Shown here: positions 13,161 to 23,826 of the stretch, one piece after another
Numbering within the stretch: the first letter of the stretch is position 1
How the letters are laid out: every line of letters begins with the position of its first letter
Assembly (NCBI RefSeq): GCF_000204055.1
Contig: NW_006768893.1
Span: 1 to 56,061 of the forward strand
Source of the DNA: Melampsora larici-populina 98AG31
Lineage: Eukaryota; Basidiomycota; Pucciniomycetes; Pucciniales; Melampsoraceae
Length of the DNA stretch: 56,061 bases
Reading direction: 5' to 3'
Notes under the pieces: model-generated
What the model was told of the DNA's origin: nothing
Databases searched by the model: none
What the model saw: only the letters and a program-made list of their open reading frames with translations
Program-made: the position numbers and the translations under genes

Positions 13161-13604
13161 TCACCCAAAAAATGAACGAACAATGGTCGATGCCTCATGT
13201 CTAACCTTGCGAATAGCGTAACAACTCAGAATCATTTTTCTCACACAGGTTTGAAATTCGTCTGATTGATGATCATATGTTTCACGTTCTTCCACTTTGA
13301 TATGATTGTTTAATTCGTTTAAAGCTAATGCCCAATATCGATGATTCGCAGAGGTGTAATTATTGTCCAAATTGATTTCTCCATTGATTTCTCCGTTACT
13401 CTTGAAAATGTCACGACCAATCAAAATCAAATGGATTACGCATTGTTGGAATCGATCTGATTGATGTTCAATAACTAGAATTTCTTCAATCTTGACGTGT
13501 TGTTTTAAATCTTCCATAGCCAACGACCAGCGAATTTCAGCATCTCGGAAGTGGTTTGTACCAGGCTGATATATGTGTCCTGGACTGTAAAGAGCTTCTA
13601 TCAT
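13161..13604 (-). CDS. Hypothetical 147-residue protein made of two tandem repeats of one domain
   Basis: I do not recognise this family. The protein contains two homologous units of about 50 residues: the first around RWSLAMEDLKQHVKIEE then HQSDRFQQCV, the second around RYWALALNELNNHIKVEE then HQSDEFQTCV. The shared pattern (R-W/Y, L-A, L-x2-H-V/I-K-V/I-E-E, HQSD-x-F-Q-x-C-V) shows an old internal duplication whose copies have diverged but kept key residues. That is good evidence that the frame is really translated. It is intronless, lies inside Plavaka-like element 1 between the transposase and the second gene, and reads against both. No counterpart was seen in Plavaka-like element 2. No signal peptide or membrane segment is visible. 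Confidence 0.6.
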   Translation of the reverse strand: MIEALYSPGHIYQPGTNHFRDAEIRWSLAMEDLKQHVKIEEILVIEHQSDRFQQCVIHLILIGRDIFKSNGEINGEINLDNNYTSANHRYWALALNELNNHIKVEERETYDHQSDEFQTCVRKMILSCYAIRKVRHEASTIVRSFFG

Positions 13605-13843
13605 TGGATAGGTAGTATGACTCGGTGGTTGATGTTGGAGTTTGTGAGGCGATGAATGTGAAGCTCACCTCAAGTTTCTTCTTTGGATTCAATGATCGTG
13701 CAGGTGTCAGCAATAAGATGTCACACACAGATCACATCTTGTACAGGTTACAGATGTCTCAACCTCCTCTCGATCTTGATCGAACTCAACTTTCACTCAA
13801 ATCCACCACCTTCCCAATCTTCCCCATTCTTCACGTATCATCC

Positions 13844-16217
13844 ATGTCTCTACGCTACGAGCCGTACAAACGACCTGCCACCTGTGTGGCCACCACTTCA
13901 AGCCAATCAAAACAAACTCCCAAACCGAAACCAAAACCGAAACCAAAATCAAAACCAAACCCGAAACCGATCCCAAGCACGAACCTAAAACCGAAACCTG
14001 TGAAGACTGTGAAGACTCCAAAACTCACGAACACTCCAAAACCTGCAAATACTGCGTCCACAGATCAAATCAAGAAACCATCCAAGGCTTCAATTTCAAC
14101 AGTTAGCCGTGGATTGCGCAGCTCGACCGCTCGTGCCGAATCCAAAGGTCCAACTCCGAGTTCCAAAACTTCAATCAAAGGCAAGAAGAAAAAGTCCCTC
14201 AGTCCCATCCTAGAGAACGATCTGGATCAATTCAACCCACCATCTGGTAAGTCATAAATTGGACTTTGGAAATTCTTCACATTAATCGTTTTCTTCTCAT
14301 AAGGTCAAGATGTTGGTGATGGAGTAGACAATGAGAACGATGACGGCTGTGCTTCCACTGGAAACCAGCAAGACGATGGCGATGGCGATGGCGATGGCGA
14401 TGACGATGGCGATGACGATGACGATGACGATGGATTAGGCGATGGCACCGAGGAAGACGACGACAGCTTTGGCCTTCCGCCCCCTTTGAGTTTGAAGAAA
14501 CACCAATCGAAATCAAAACACCGATCGTCTGGTCAACAACCTCAAGATGCCCAAGCAGAAACCAAGCCTTCATTTCATCTGTCTGGAATACGGCTTCAGT
14601 GCTTCAATCGTGTGGCAGCCCGTGCCGAACTAGATGATGAGAGTCAAGCGCTGGGACGGTTACTTTGTAATGTAAGTCTTCATTTTACCAAATGTGCTTT
14701 AGTATCAATGATCCTGCTAATTTTGTTGTTCTCATTTCATGCTAGGTCGACGGAACCGACAGTCAGTTCTTTACTTGCATGGCGACAATCCTTGCGACGC
14801 GTCAAGAAACCAGATTATTGCACGATGAGATGAACAGAAGGTTTGACATGATACGAACAACTACACAACAAACGTCAGCTTGGAAGGCGCCATCTGAGCT
14901 GAGAGTAAGTAACATTCCTCATTTGAACGATCAAAAAAATGAAAAGGTTTTCTTACGTTATATCTGTGTGTGTCCACGAATTTGGACATCCATTCAAGGG
15001 ATGTATTCGATTATTGGCAACTCAAGCCATTTTGTGTGGTGATATACAAGCATACACCACCAAAAAGGATAGGCTTGGTAATAAAGGCAACTTGCCTTTA
15101 TCCCTATTCGCCAAAGTTTTAGTAAGTTGATCGATTATGTTAAACTTGAAGATTCAAACTGACACAATACCAGAGTGACATTTTGTCCAAAAACAACAAG
15201 TGGAAGCGTCGTGTTTTGCCGCCCGGCTATGGCAGTGATCCGGACCCTACGGCTGCTTCTTCACTTCGCAAAGTGATCAATTCCGTACTCAAAGATATCA
15301 GGAAAGAAACTAACGACATTGTAAGTTCTTCTCTATGCCTAGCTTTCATATTTCTCCTCTGAAATTCTTTCTCGCAGATTCTCACCAACATCGAGATACC
15401 AAACCAACATAATGCACTTGCTACCGATGGTAATGTCCCAAAAGTGAAATCGATGATTGTCAAGGTCAGTCATTTAATTCTCCTGATCAATATAGCCGCC
15501 AGCTCACCTGAATTTTCATCAACAAGCTTTATGAAAAAGCCAAAAGCTCAGATGCAGGGCCAGTATGTGTACGCGAGGAGATTCTTGCAGAAGTGAATCA
15601 TTTGCAAGAAGCGCGGTTTGCCTGGCTGGTAAGTTCACTTTTCTATTGCACCTGAATTACACATTGAGACATCAGCATTAATGGTTGAATTCTATCATCA
15701 ACACAGAGGCTACAAGCGGTCCACTGGGGCTTATACAGTGCGGATTATCCAAAGAAAACGTTCTGGAATGTGGTTGACCAGAAGCTGGAACACTTACGCC
15801 GAAAACCTCTTCGATACCGTTATGCGTCTGTCCCACTATTTCTCTCTGAGAGTGAGATCATACACTGAAAGGACCCATTTTATTTATTTCAGTTTCTATT
15901 TGTGCGTATTGCATGACGATCACGAGTTTTTCAACGGGAAGCAAAATTTCACACAAATCAAATCAAACAAAATAAAAAATAAATTTAATATGCCCTCAGA
16001 CAAACGCATCCTCGCTCGTGTACAGAATTTGACAGAGCTGTTTGCTCGTGTACAGAATTTGACAGAGCTGTTTGGAGACGATGTTGCTGAAAATGAAGTT
16101 GAACACGAGTTGTTTGTACAGGAAGGCGGAGAAGAAGAAGAAGAAGAAGAAGAAGAAGAAGAAGAAGAAGAGGAGGAGGAAGAAGAGGAGGAAGAAGAGG
16201 AGGAAGAAGAGGAATAA
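13844..16217 (+). CDS. Plavaka companion gene, copy 1 (function unknown)
   Basis: A multi-exon gene downstream of the transposase. The N-terminal half is low complexity: a basic Pro-Lys repeat (PKPKPKPK), then a Gly-Asp repeat. It is followed by a more ordinary helical region (LRKVINSVLKDIRKETND, EEILAEVNHLQEARFAW, FWNVVDQKLEHL) and a segment YAFYLCVLHDDHEFFNGK. That segment matches SSAFYKLIYDQDRETFNGE in the gene at the same place in Plavaka-like element 2, so the two are homologous. The C-terminus is a long poly-Glu run from a GAA/GAG microsatellite, preceded by a 30-bp tandem duplication. Exons used: 13844-14247, about 14306-14671, then several short ones to 16217; the junctions around 14905-15200 are uncertain. 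It may be a DNA-binding or regulatory partner of the transposase; nothing in the sequence proves this. Confidence 0.55.
16014..16215 (+). repeat. 30-bp tandem duplication and GAA/GAG microsatellite in a coding exon
   Basis: gctcgtgtacagaatttgac and the ten following bases occur twice back to back (16014-16043 and 16044-16073), adding the residues ARVQNLTELF a second time. From about 16127 to 16215 an imperfect GAA/GAG run encodes the poly-Glu tail. Confidence 0.85.
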
Positions 16218-17127
16218 TGATGTGGTAATCTGGATCTGCACAACATTATTGTAGCTTAGATAATGAATTAGATTTTTCTCTCATCTCTAATTTTCCTTTG
16301 TATGTTATGTGTCATTTTGTATTGTTAATGTGGAATTTAAGACTAAGAATTGTGTGCTGGCACAAAATCACAATGAGCCTACTATTTTTATAGGAGTGCA
16401 AGAGCAGCAGTATGCTTGGATCTGCACCCGTTTATCATTTGTTTGATACCATGGTTTAAAATCGGGATATGTGAACCACGGCTGAGAAATGGATGGAGAG
16501 CCATACCAAGTCCACCACCTTACTCCACAGCTTCAAAGCGGCTTGGATACCAGCGGTTTTAAAAGCGTGGGTCACCACCAGAGAAATTCAGCGGATCAAC
16601 CGATTGGACCCTCGGTTGAAAACCCGCCTTGGGGGGTTTGTGGTGTAGGGAAGCGTGGCGGCTTTTTGTGCCGCTCTTGCTCCGCTTCGTCAAAAATCCG
16701 GGCAACAGAGCGGCACGAGGCGAGGTATTATATTCACAATTTTTTTTATATTCACATGCGAAATAAAATGTATGTACAATACGATAGAAGAAAATGAGAT
16801 CAATTATCATATATAAAGTAGATATCAAAGAGCGACTAGAAAGCTAAAGAAGCGGGAAAATTCAGAGTAGGAAATTAACGAGTGACAAGATAACTGAAGT
16901 AGCAATTAGACGAGCAAAAAGAGAAAGGAATAAGAAAACAAAGACTATATAAGCATTGAATATTAGTCAGAGGGAAGACACAGAACTAGAGAAATGAATA
17001 ATAAATAAATTTGAAACGAAACGAAAAGGAGTGACTTGAAATTTAAGTAAAGTAAGATAAAAATCAGATCAGTGAGACTAACAGAAAGCAGAAATAAAAC
17101 AAGACAGTAAGATAATAAACATAGTCT

Positions 17128-20048
17128 TCATTTGTTGCGCGTGTGTTGTTCAAATGTAGAAAGATAAGTAAGTGCATCAGAGAACTTGTCCTCCGCCTCA
17201 GTGATGATACCCGATCTCAACCATTCTCTACATCCAACAGCGCGTGAGATTGTCTTGGGCTTGAGGGAACCTCGACCGGGAATGGCGATATCAGCTGCCG
17301 AAGAAAAGGTCCGTTCCTGGGCGCATGTGGTGGCTGAGATGGTCAGGAAGTCACGGGCCAATGAACTAAGCACCTTGTAGTTTGTTTCATTCTCCTGTCA
17401 CAGTGAAGGTAGCAAGGATCAGAAGATGTAGTGATATGTGAGTAAGATAGAAGACTTACACTCCACCAAGAGAGCTCTGATTGACCAGGGACAAACGGGT
17501 GATTGCCCGAAAGGTAGGACTTGAGTTCCGAAGCTCGTGTCGATTCGGGTGTTTGAATGGTTGCAGACGAAGCAAAGATATCGAACTGGTCAAATGGTTC
17601 ATGTGAAGCAGGTGTAGGGACTGGAATTGGGGTAGAGGGTGGTGTTGGCGGCCAAGAATCTAATGTATCATTGACGAGTTCTTCAACAAGACTCTTAGCT
17701 CGTCGAGCGTGGTTGGGATAGTGTATGTCAAAGAATTTGACACGATACTTGGGGTTGAGGATGGTGGCAATAACTATCACATCGGCTGCAACTGCTTCAG
17801 CCTGGTACTTCATGAGCTGGGTTAACATAACATCTACCATAGATTTGAGGCTTGGAAATGGCGTGATGTTGCCTAAGTCAGACAATGCTTCGTAGACTCG
17901 CAGATATTCTGCCAAAACCATTGATCCTGAGGAGATGTTGCCTTCCATACGTTTGGTTGAGCAACGAAATACCTGTGTACATAAAGATTAAGGAAGTTTC
18001 AGTAATTTGATGAATAAATGAAAATAAACAAACTACTTACTTCTAAAACCTTGCAGAACGATTCAATCGCATCCCACTCATCCATGGTCATCATAATGCC
18101 TCCGTAATATCTGCATTTTCGATTGGCGATGAGGATCGAATCAACAACCTGGGACATTTAGGTAAGGCTAGTCAGTGAACAAGTCTTAAAGAAACAGAGG
18201 AGAGGAATGAATAAAACTCACATCTCGACCAGCCACCAAGTGGGAGTACATTGCAAGGTCGATATTCCATCGAACACCCCAACCAGCTATTGGAGATGGG
18301 CCATGGTAGTCCATTTGAGCTGCTCGGGCTTGAAATTCGCCTCGCCGAGCATTACTGCGAGTTAGCAGAGCATTAAACTCTTTCAGCTACGAGGAAATTG
18401 ATGTCAGTGATTGTTCTCAACACAGAGTTAGAGATGGAAAGAAGAGAAACTTCACCTTCATCGCAGCCCGTACCACAATACATCCATCGGTAGGGGTATC
18501 CTCATACGTTGGATCATCATCCAAATCCAAGTCATCCGGGTCTGAATCTCCACCGGTGAAATGGCCATGATGATTTGGGACATCATCATCGTCGTCAGAC
18601 TCATCGTAGTTGATGGCTGTGTCGGTTAGATCATCGTTGAGAATGACGGTAGGAATAGGAACGGAAGTGTTGGGGGGAGTGGTTGGTTTGATGTGACCGG
18701 CTGCCAGTCCTAAAAGTTTCAAACCTTTCTTGACGACCAATCCCAGCTTATGGGCGTAGCATCGAACATGGTTTTTTTGGGAATCCGAATCGACTGGGTC
18801 ATCACATTCTGAAAACAAGACCTCCATCTCGCGTGCCATAGTGTTGTTATTCGAACCGGAATCAGTAGTCTGACCTAGAATGTAATAATACCAAAATTGA
18901 AGCATGTCAGTCAAGTATGAGGAGATGAAGCAAAGAAAAGATGAAGAGAAAAAGATAAAGAGAAACATATCTTTTTATGGAGGCCATGCGCTATCAAGAA
19001 GCGTGCCACAGGCTGAGCAAGTAAATAGCCAAATTTATTCCAAGCGATCAACTTTAAGGTGAGGTGGATCGTTCGGTAGTTCCAATCCTTGTCGATAAAG
19101 TTTGCCGAGACACCAATAAAGGCATAACGGTTCCCTTTAGTGGTCCAAACATCGTGCAATAATGAGAATTTGCCCGAGTTCTCCTAGGATGGCAAATCAG
19201 AGATATCAGAACAAGAATTGATAAAAAGTAGTGAGTAAAGACTTACTGAGACCAAAGAGACAGCGGCTGAGCTCAAGCTAGCATACAATTCCTTTGCCAC
19301 ACCAGCAGCCCAGGTTGGGGACCGTAGATCAGCGCGTCGGTTGGCTAGTTTGAAGGCAGCACGAAGAGGGAGGTCGTAGAAACGGTTGAAAGGAAGGGCA
19401 TGCTTAAGTATCCACATGACGAGGACGGTGTTGAATAATTCAATGCTAAAGGTGGCTTGGGAGAGGAAAGAGTCGAGAGTTTGTTGGCCGTTGAGTTCGT
19501 TTGAACCAGCTACCACAGCAGCTTGTTCTTGAGCCCATGATGGAGGGAGATCGCAGCCAGCCCGGATGGCATGAGCTCGTCGAGGGCACGCAGATCTGCC
19601 CTTTGCTCCGTCCCGGTGAGCATACAGGTTGTAGTGGGTGCGAAGACCACGCGTGAAGGTCACTTGGCACCACTTACACCTGAACAATCGCGGATCATTA
19701 CCGGTCTACAAAAATTCCAAAAGACAGAGTTAGAACGAAGATAGATAAATGATGAGATAGCTCACTTACCTCGCCTTTCACGTGAGTAGGTNNNNNNNNN
19801 NNNNNNNNNNNNNNNNNNNNNNNNNNNNNNNNNNNNNNNNNNNNNNNNNNNNNNNNNNNNNNNNNNNNNNNNNNNNNNNNNNNNNNNNNNNGATCAGGTA
19901 AGTCGCTATCACTGATTGAAGGGCGATGAATCGACAGTCGTGAATCCGGAGACTGCACAACGAATCCTGGCTTATGAACAGGAGCACTTAGAGGGCGTAA
20001 GGTAGGACCAGAAGAAGGAGGAACAAGAGTGGGATTTGATGGTGCCAT
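17128..20048 (-). CDS. hAT-family transposase (copy 2), multi-exon, with an assembly gap
   Basis: This is a homologue of the hAT 1 transposase and the only gene of its own in hAT element 2. Reading from 20048 it has an N-terminus with TLRPLSAPVHKPGFVV (compare TLRPPSPARSQPGFVV in copy 1), a 100-N gap, a BED-like finger (CKWC, NLYAHRDG), first Asp in HDVWTTKGNRYAF, second Asp in TTDSGSNNNTM, an acidic linker, and the dimerisation region TCAQERTFSSAADI ending near 17128. The strong conservation of all catalytic blocks with many silent or conservative differences suggests that both lineages stayed functional. Introns lie at the same places as in copy 1, including the atypical junction after HGLHKK. 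I found no nonsense codon, but the gap hides part of exon 1-2. Confidence 0.8.
19792..19891. other. Assembly gap (100 N)
   Basis: Exactly 100 N, a usual placeholder for a gap of unknown size. It lies in the N-terminal part of the hAT 2 transposase gene. Confidence 0.99.
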
Positions 20049-20936
20049 AGTAATATGATTGGGAATCACGATACGAAAAGAACAGAGTATATCAGTTTTT
20101 GGGAAATTGATCAATTATAAATATACAGATATATTGGTACGATCGTTGCGTCAGGGGACAAAAGAGTTGCAAAACTGACTCACCTTATAAAGATTCGAAG
20201 AGGGTGCAGAGCCTTGAACTTTGAGCCACCTCGTTTTGCTGTGACATCACCTGGAAAGCACGTGATGGCCATACTCCTTGGGGTACATATGTGGAAAAAG
20301 GGTGACCGATATCGCTTGGCTTGCCAAAGCAAGGAGAAAGGGGTGATTCAAATGTACCTTGCTAGCCCAGATACCAGGATTATCGGTTTGGTTCGAACTT
20401 TTGGTTGTTTGAGACTGATTTTTTGATAGAATGAGGGTTCCAAAGGCGTCTCCTGACTGTTCGAAGAAGTCGTGATGGTGGTGTGGCCGCGGTGTTGCAG
20501 CTGCCAGATGGACAAGCTCAAGATCATCTGACATCCCGCTGCAAACCGCTCTGAGATGTCTTTGCGGGGCGTAATTTTGGCCCGCCGCGCTAATTCCCCG
20601 ACCCGCTCCTTGCATAATCTCAGAGAGAGAGCGGTGGCGGGTTGGTCGAACACGCTACACCAGAATGTCAAAAGCGGTTGCGGGGCGTGCCGCCCCGCAA
20701 CCGCCCCGCATCCGCTTTTTGCGGCGGGTCGGTTTTTCCGTTGACTCAATAAAACAGTGTCCTTTCCTGATTGTGTTGTTTTAGAAGAGCAGTCTCAGAC
20801 AACTTCTACTAGTCATTATATTAGTAGATTATCCTCTTCCAGCTTTGTATAACCCTTGTTGGGTTATCAGTTCTACAACGGTATTTGAGCGTGGAGCATG
20901 GTTTGACATATAAAAAGACCAACCACGGACAGGGAA

Positions 20937-21640
20937 ATGATGGCAGTGCTGTTACGGGCGACAAAAAAGAACAAAGAGGAACAAGAATTAGTTACAAACA
21001 AACAGCCAATAATGATCCGTCAACTTTATCAGTTATTCAAAGAAACTTACGGAAAATCAGAAGGATTTAACCTGGTAGGAGCTGTCACAATCATCGTGTT
21101 CTGGGGAATGGCGAGATTTGAAGATATTTTGAGGAGTAAACCAGAACAAGGAGCACTATTAAGAAGGCACATCGAATTTGGGGTGAAAGACGGGAAACAC
21201 TTTGCAAAGCTACAATTGAGAAAGGCAAAAACAGCCAAACCTGACAAAATCCAAACAATCCATCTCCAGCAATTAATTCAACGTACTGGACCCTGTCAAC
21301 GCTCTGGAACAAATACTCATGGCAAATAAAAACACAGATAGAGACAATATCATTTTTGGGATTTCTGGCCGTAAAGGAGTGAAACCTATGACAAAACCAA
21401 GATTTATAAAATTAGCTGGAGATACGTGGGGAAAATCAGGTCTAGATACTTGGTCAGGGCATTCCTTCAGGGTAGGAGGAGCATCAATATGATATAATAT
21501 AGGAACACCAATGAAGACCATCACAAAACAGGGAAGGTGGACTTCAATGACTTACTTGAGATACCTAAAGGTGTATTCAGAGGAGGATAAAGCAGACATC
21601 ATAAACTTCCTGAGGATTGTGGATGAAAGAATTATATGAG
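20937..21640 (+). pseudogene. Decayed tyrosine recombinase of YR element 3
   Basis: The translation aligns with the recombinase at 29067-30143: RATKKNKEEQ, VFWGMARFEDILRS (Arg I), GALLRRHIEFG, LRKAKTAKPD, then after a frameshift near 21280 GHSFRVGGASI (H-x-x-R) and RWTSMTYLRYLKVYS (Tyr). A TGA interrupts the frame just after GGASI at about 21491. The N-terminal third is missing; the 5' boundary near 20930 adjoins the Copia-like LTR. It is not functional. Confidence 0.75.
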
Positions 21641-21872
21641 ACAACACATATACCTATTGAATTGAGCAAAACACCTCATGCAGCAAGAAAACAATCCAAT
21701 TGAGTTGACACAAACCTTATTTCACTGAGTTGGTCTGAGATTTGTTGTGATGGGTGAGCTTGGGTGGCTAGGCAACGAGCAAGACCCGGGGCTGCCTAGT
21801 GATGGGGACCAGAGCTAACCATTGGACAAATCAAAGACTTGTGAAATTAGGAGGGTGGGTGGGTTGAAGGGT

Positions 21873-22056
21873 GAGGCTGGCCGGGCGGCTGGTTCACAAG
21901 AACCAACCCAAAGGCAGGCCCCGCCACTCCCCCAACACAGTCTCTCTGACACCATGTAAGAGAGATCTAATGGGTGAGGATTCTTTTAGTCTGGAAGACT
22001 AAAAAACCGATAGAAGACAACTCACTCAACAGTTCCGTAGCTAACTGAGGAGTGGG
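21873..22056 (+). repeat. B1 repeat of YR element 3
   Basis: About 90% identical to 22375-22559 by eye; both begin gaggc(t/c)ggccgggc and end gaggagtggg. Period about 502 bp. Confidence 0.7.
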
Positions 22057-22374
22057 TTGAAAGAACCACAAGGCATACAGTGGCTCTTAAGCCCACAGTG
22101 CCTTATTGGAGGTGAAGGCGTGCAGTCACACGTGCACAAATCTTTGTGCCAACTGAGTTAGGAATTTGGAAGGTGCGAACATTCCAAAATTCCCAACTCA
22201 AACCTTTTCACCTCTCAAGGCAACATCAAGACTCCCTTGTTATCAAACATATCTTGGTAACAAAGTCTTGTATTCTTTTTGATTAACAATCCAAAAACTT
22301 TCATAAAAACCTCCCTCCCACCTGTCTGAGGACAATTAGTAAGAAAACGAATCCCACCTACCGACCCAGGGTGC

Positions 22375-22559
22375 GAGGCCGGCCGGGCAGCTAGTTCATG
22401 AGAACCAACCCTGAGGCAGGGCTCTGCCACTCCCCCAACACAGTCTATCTGACGCCATGTAAGAGAGATCCATTGGATCAGGATTCTTTTAGTCTGGAAG
22501 ACTAAAGACCCAATAGAAGACAACTCACTGAACAGTTCCGTAGCTAATTGAGGAGTGGG
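22375..22559 (+). repeat. B2 repeat, 3' end of YR element 3
   Basis: Second copy of the B repeat. The interval 22057-22374 is the presumed A2 copy. B1/B2 divergence is clearly higher than in YR element 2, so this insertion is older. Confidence 0.7.
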
Positions 22560-23259
22560 GGCATGTATTGATACAGTGTTCTTGCAAGACCAATAAACTT
22601 GTCAATTAGGCTCCAAAACATGTAGTGTCTCAACATTCTGAATGCCACACTCTGGCTTTAAAATTTGCATGCACAAAGCAGTTGCATGTCTCCAAGGATT
22701 AGTGAGATATATGAAGAACCATACACATCAAGAACCTTATCCGAGCATAGAAAACATTACTACAATGGCTTTGGCACCTAAATAACCATTGTAGACCCAT
22801 TATATGTCTTCCATCAATTAAAAGTATCCAGGTGATTGAACAAAATTCTCATATCTTTGGGCATTGAAGGTTTTTGCCCAAATCTTGCTAGTTTTCAACC
22901 AAATTTGTGTTTCTGACCTGATATACCCTGGAAGCATTTTGATTTGGGAGATCCCCAAAACCAAAGGCAAACATAGAAATACATATGCAAAATGAGGGAA
23001 AACACACATGGAATAGACCATTGTTTTTTCAAATTTCTCTGACCTCTCCTGTATTGGTGTTTTGAATGGTAAAGACCAAGTGACCAAAAACATTCAATGT
23101 TATAAGGGAATATGTAAATAAATGAGGGGTGTGTGAAAGTTCATATATGCCTTTTCTTCAATACAAGTCTTTCATGTTTTGGGGTGTCTCAGTTTACTTG
23201 CTACTCATTGCAAATTATGAATCACTTGCTGGTGCCCTGAAAAGAAAATAAACCAAATT
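22560..23259. other. AT-rich stretch without a recognisable gene
   Basis: Only short frames are found on either strand, with no motif or splice pattern that I can support. Polypurine and T-rich runs are common. Confidence 0.6.
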
Positions 23260-23826
23260 TTAGTTAAGGTATTGAGGATATATGTAATTTGGGGTCACAT
23301 ACTCTTTACCTCTGTTGCGGATTCTCCATGCGCAAGTTACAAGAGCAACAAGAGAGCATATTGAAACCACAACATATGCTGTAGCAGTCATTCCTCGAGT
23401 GGTTTGAAATGGCTTACCACCATCTGACATGTCATATGAATTAGTGTCATCAGGATTCAGCAGTGGCGGTCCCGGTATAGTAGGTATTTCCTGTGGTGGA
23501 CTTTGGAAAGTGAACTCCTGCATTTTTCTATTGTGATTCATGGGATAGGATTGAGGATCATAATTCTTTTCTACCATTTCTTTCACTTGGGCTGCCTCTT
23601 TCATCTTCCAATTGTATTGTTGGGTGGTGGGTGGGTAGACCACACCACTTGATTTGAAAATTTCTTGGCTAGCTAATTCACTGGGTCTGGAAGGGCTGGC
23701 CATATCAATTTGACGTAGCACAGGACTAGAAGCAGTGTGATCCATCAACATATTGATGCTTAAAAAGATCTGTTGAAATCTCATCTTGGCAAGGCTGTTA
23801 AATAAATACAGAAATGTCAGCACCAA
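23260..23826 (-). CDS. Hypothetical protein with one C-terminal membrane segment
   Basis: An open frame of up to 188 residues that I do not recognise. The middle is hydrophilic and Pro-rich (PTIPGPPLLNPDD). It is followed by a hydrophobic stretch (TAYVVVSICSLVALVTCAW, about residues 148-167) and a short basic tail starting RIRNRGK, as expected of a single-pass membrane protein with its N-terminus outside. A 3' splice site (TTAACAG) at about 23795 on the minus strand suggests that the true start is MRFQQIF or that an upstream exon exists. The surroundings are repeat-poor, so it could be a small host gene. No second line of evidence supports translation. Confidence 0.3.
   Translation of the reverse strand: MVLTFLYLFNSLAKMRFQQIFLSINMLMDHTASSPVLRQIDMASPSRPSELASQEIFKSSGVVYPPTTQQYNWKMKEAAQVKEMVEKNYDPQSYPMNHNRKMQEFTFQSPPQEIPTIPGPPLLNPDDTNSYDMSDGGKPFQTTRGMTATAYVVVSICSLVALVTCAWRIRNRGKEYVTPNYIYPQYLN

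Larger units (their letters stand above)
7945..16647 (+). mobile_element. Plavaka-like DNA transposon 1 (CACTA-related)
   Basis: The limits are inferred from ends of the form TACACC...GGTGTA, shared with the second copy at 41099-48975, and from the fact that flanking hAT 2 sequence resumes on both sides. Beyond the TACACC core the inverted repeat is weak. No clear target duplication is visible. The element holds a spliced transposase gene, a small opposite-strand gene and a second spliced gene. The family name is inferred from the transposase motifs; a Kyakuja/Dileera/Zisupton relative is the main alternative. Confidence 0.6.
7826..20743 (-). mobile_element. hAT DNA transposon 2, itself split by a Plavaka-like element
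   Basis: The left end reads CAACGCCTGAAGCGCTCCGC, close to the hAT 1 terminus; the right end in reverse complement begins CAACGGAAAAACCGACCCGC. The 7-bp duplication actcaat flanks it perfectly at 7819-7825 and 20744-20750. The transposase gene lies on the minus strand (17128-20048). An 8.7 kb Plavaka-like element occupies 7945-16647, close to the hAT left end. The GC-rich subterminal regions (7850-7940, 16648-16740, 20540-20740) carry many gcgg/ccgc motifs. Without the insertion the hAT would be about 4.2 kb, the same size as hAT 1. The 16741-17127 part is A/purine-rich and holds no gene. Confidence 0.8.
7748..20880 (+). mobile_element. Probable Copia-type LTR, split by hAT element 2
   Basis: If hAT 2 and one copy of its duplication are removed, 7748-7825 joins 20751-20880 to give about 208 bp that begins TGTTGATAG and ends TTCTACAAC. 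It is followed by ggtatttgagcgtgg, which resembles the initiator-tRNA-Met primer-binding site of Copia elements (ggtatcagagc). This fits a solo or truncated Copia LTR, but no coding part follows: a decayed YR element starts by about 20930. The call rests on ends and the primer site only. Confidence 0.35.
20930..22559 (+). mobile_element. YR retrotransposon 3, truncated remnant
   Basis: Consists of the decayed recombinase and a downstream block in which about 185 bp at 21873-22056 recur at 22375-22559, with about 320 bp between. This is again the B1-A2-B2 pattern. RT and gag are missing. The 5' truncation point is not exactly defined. Confidence 0.65.

Noticed and set aside
13915..14445. Hexamer repeats considered as a CRISPR-like array or minisatellite locus
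   Set aside because: The repeats are short, spacerless and in frame within a gene; the genome is eukaryotic.
15940..16246. Long poly-Ser and poly-Phe frames opposite the GAA/GAG run
   Set aside because: They are antisense readings of the microsatellite at 16127-16215 and have no other support.
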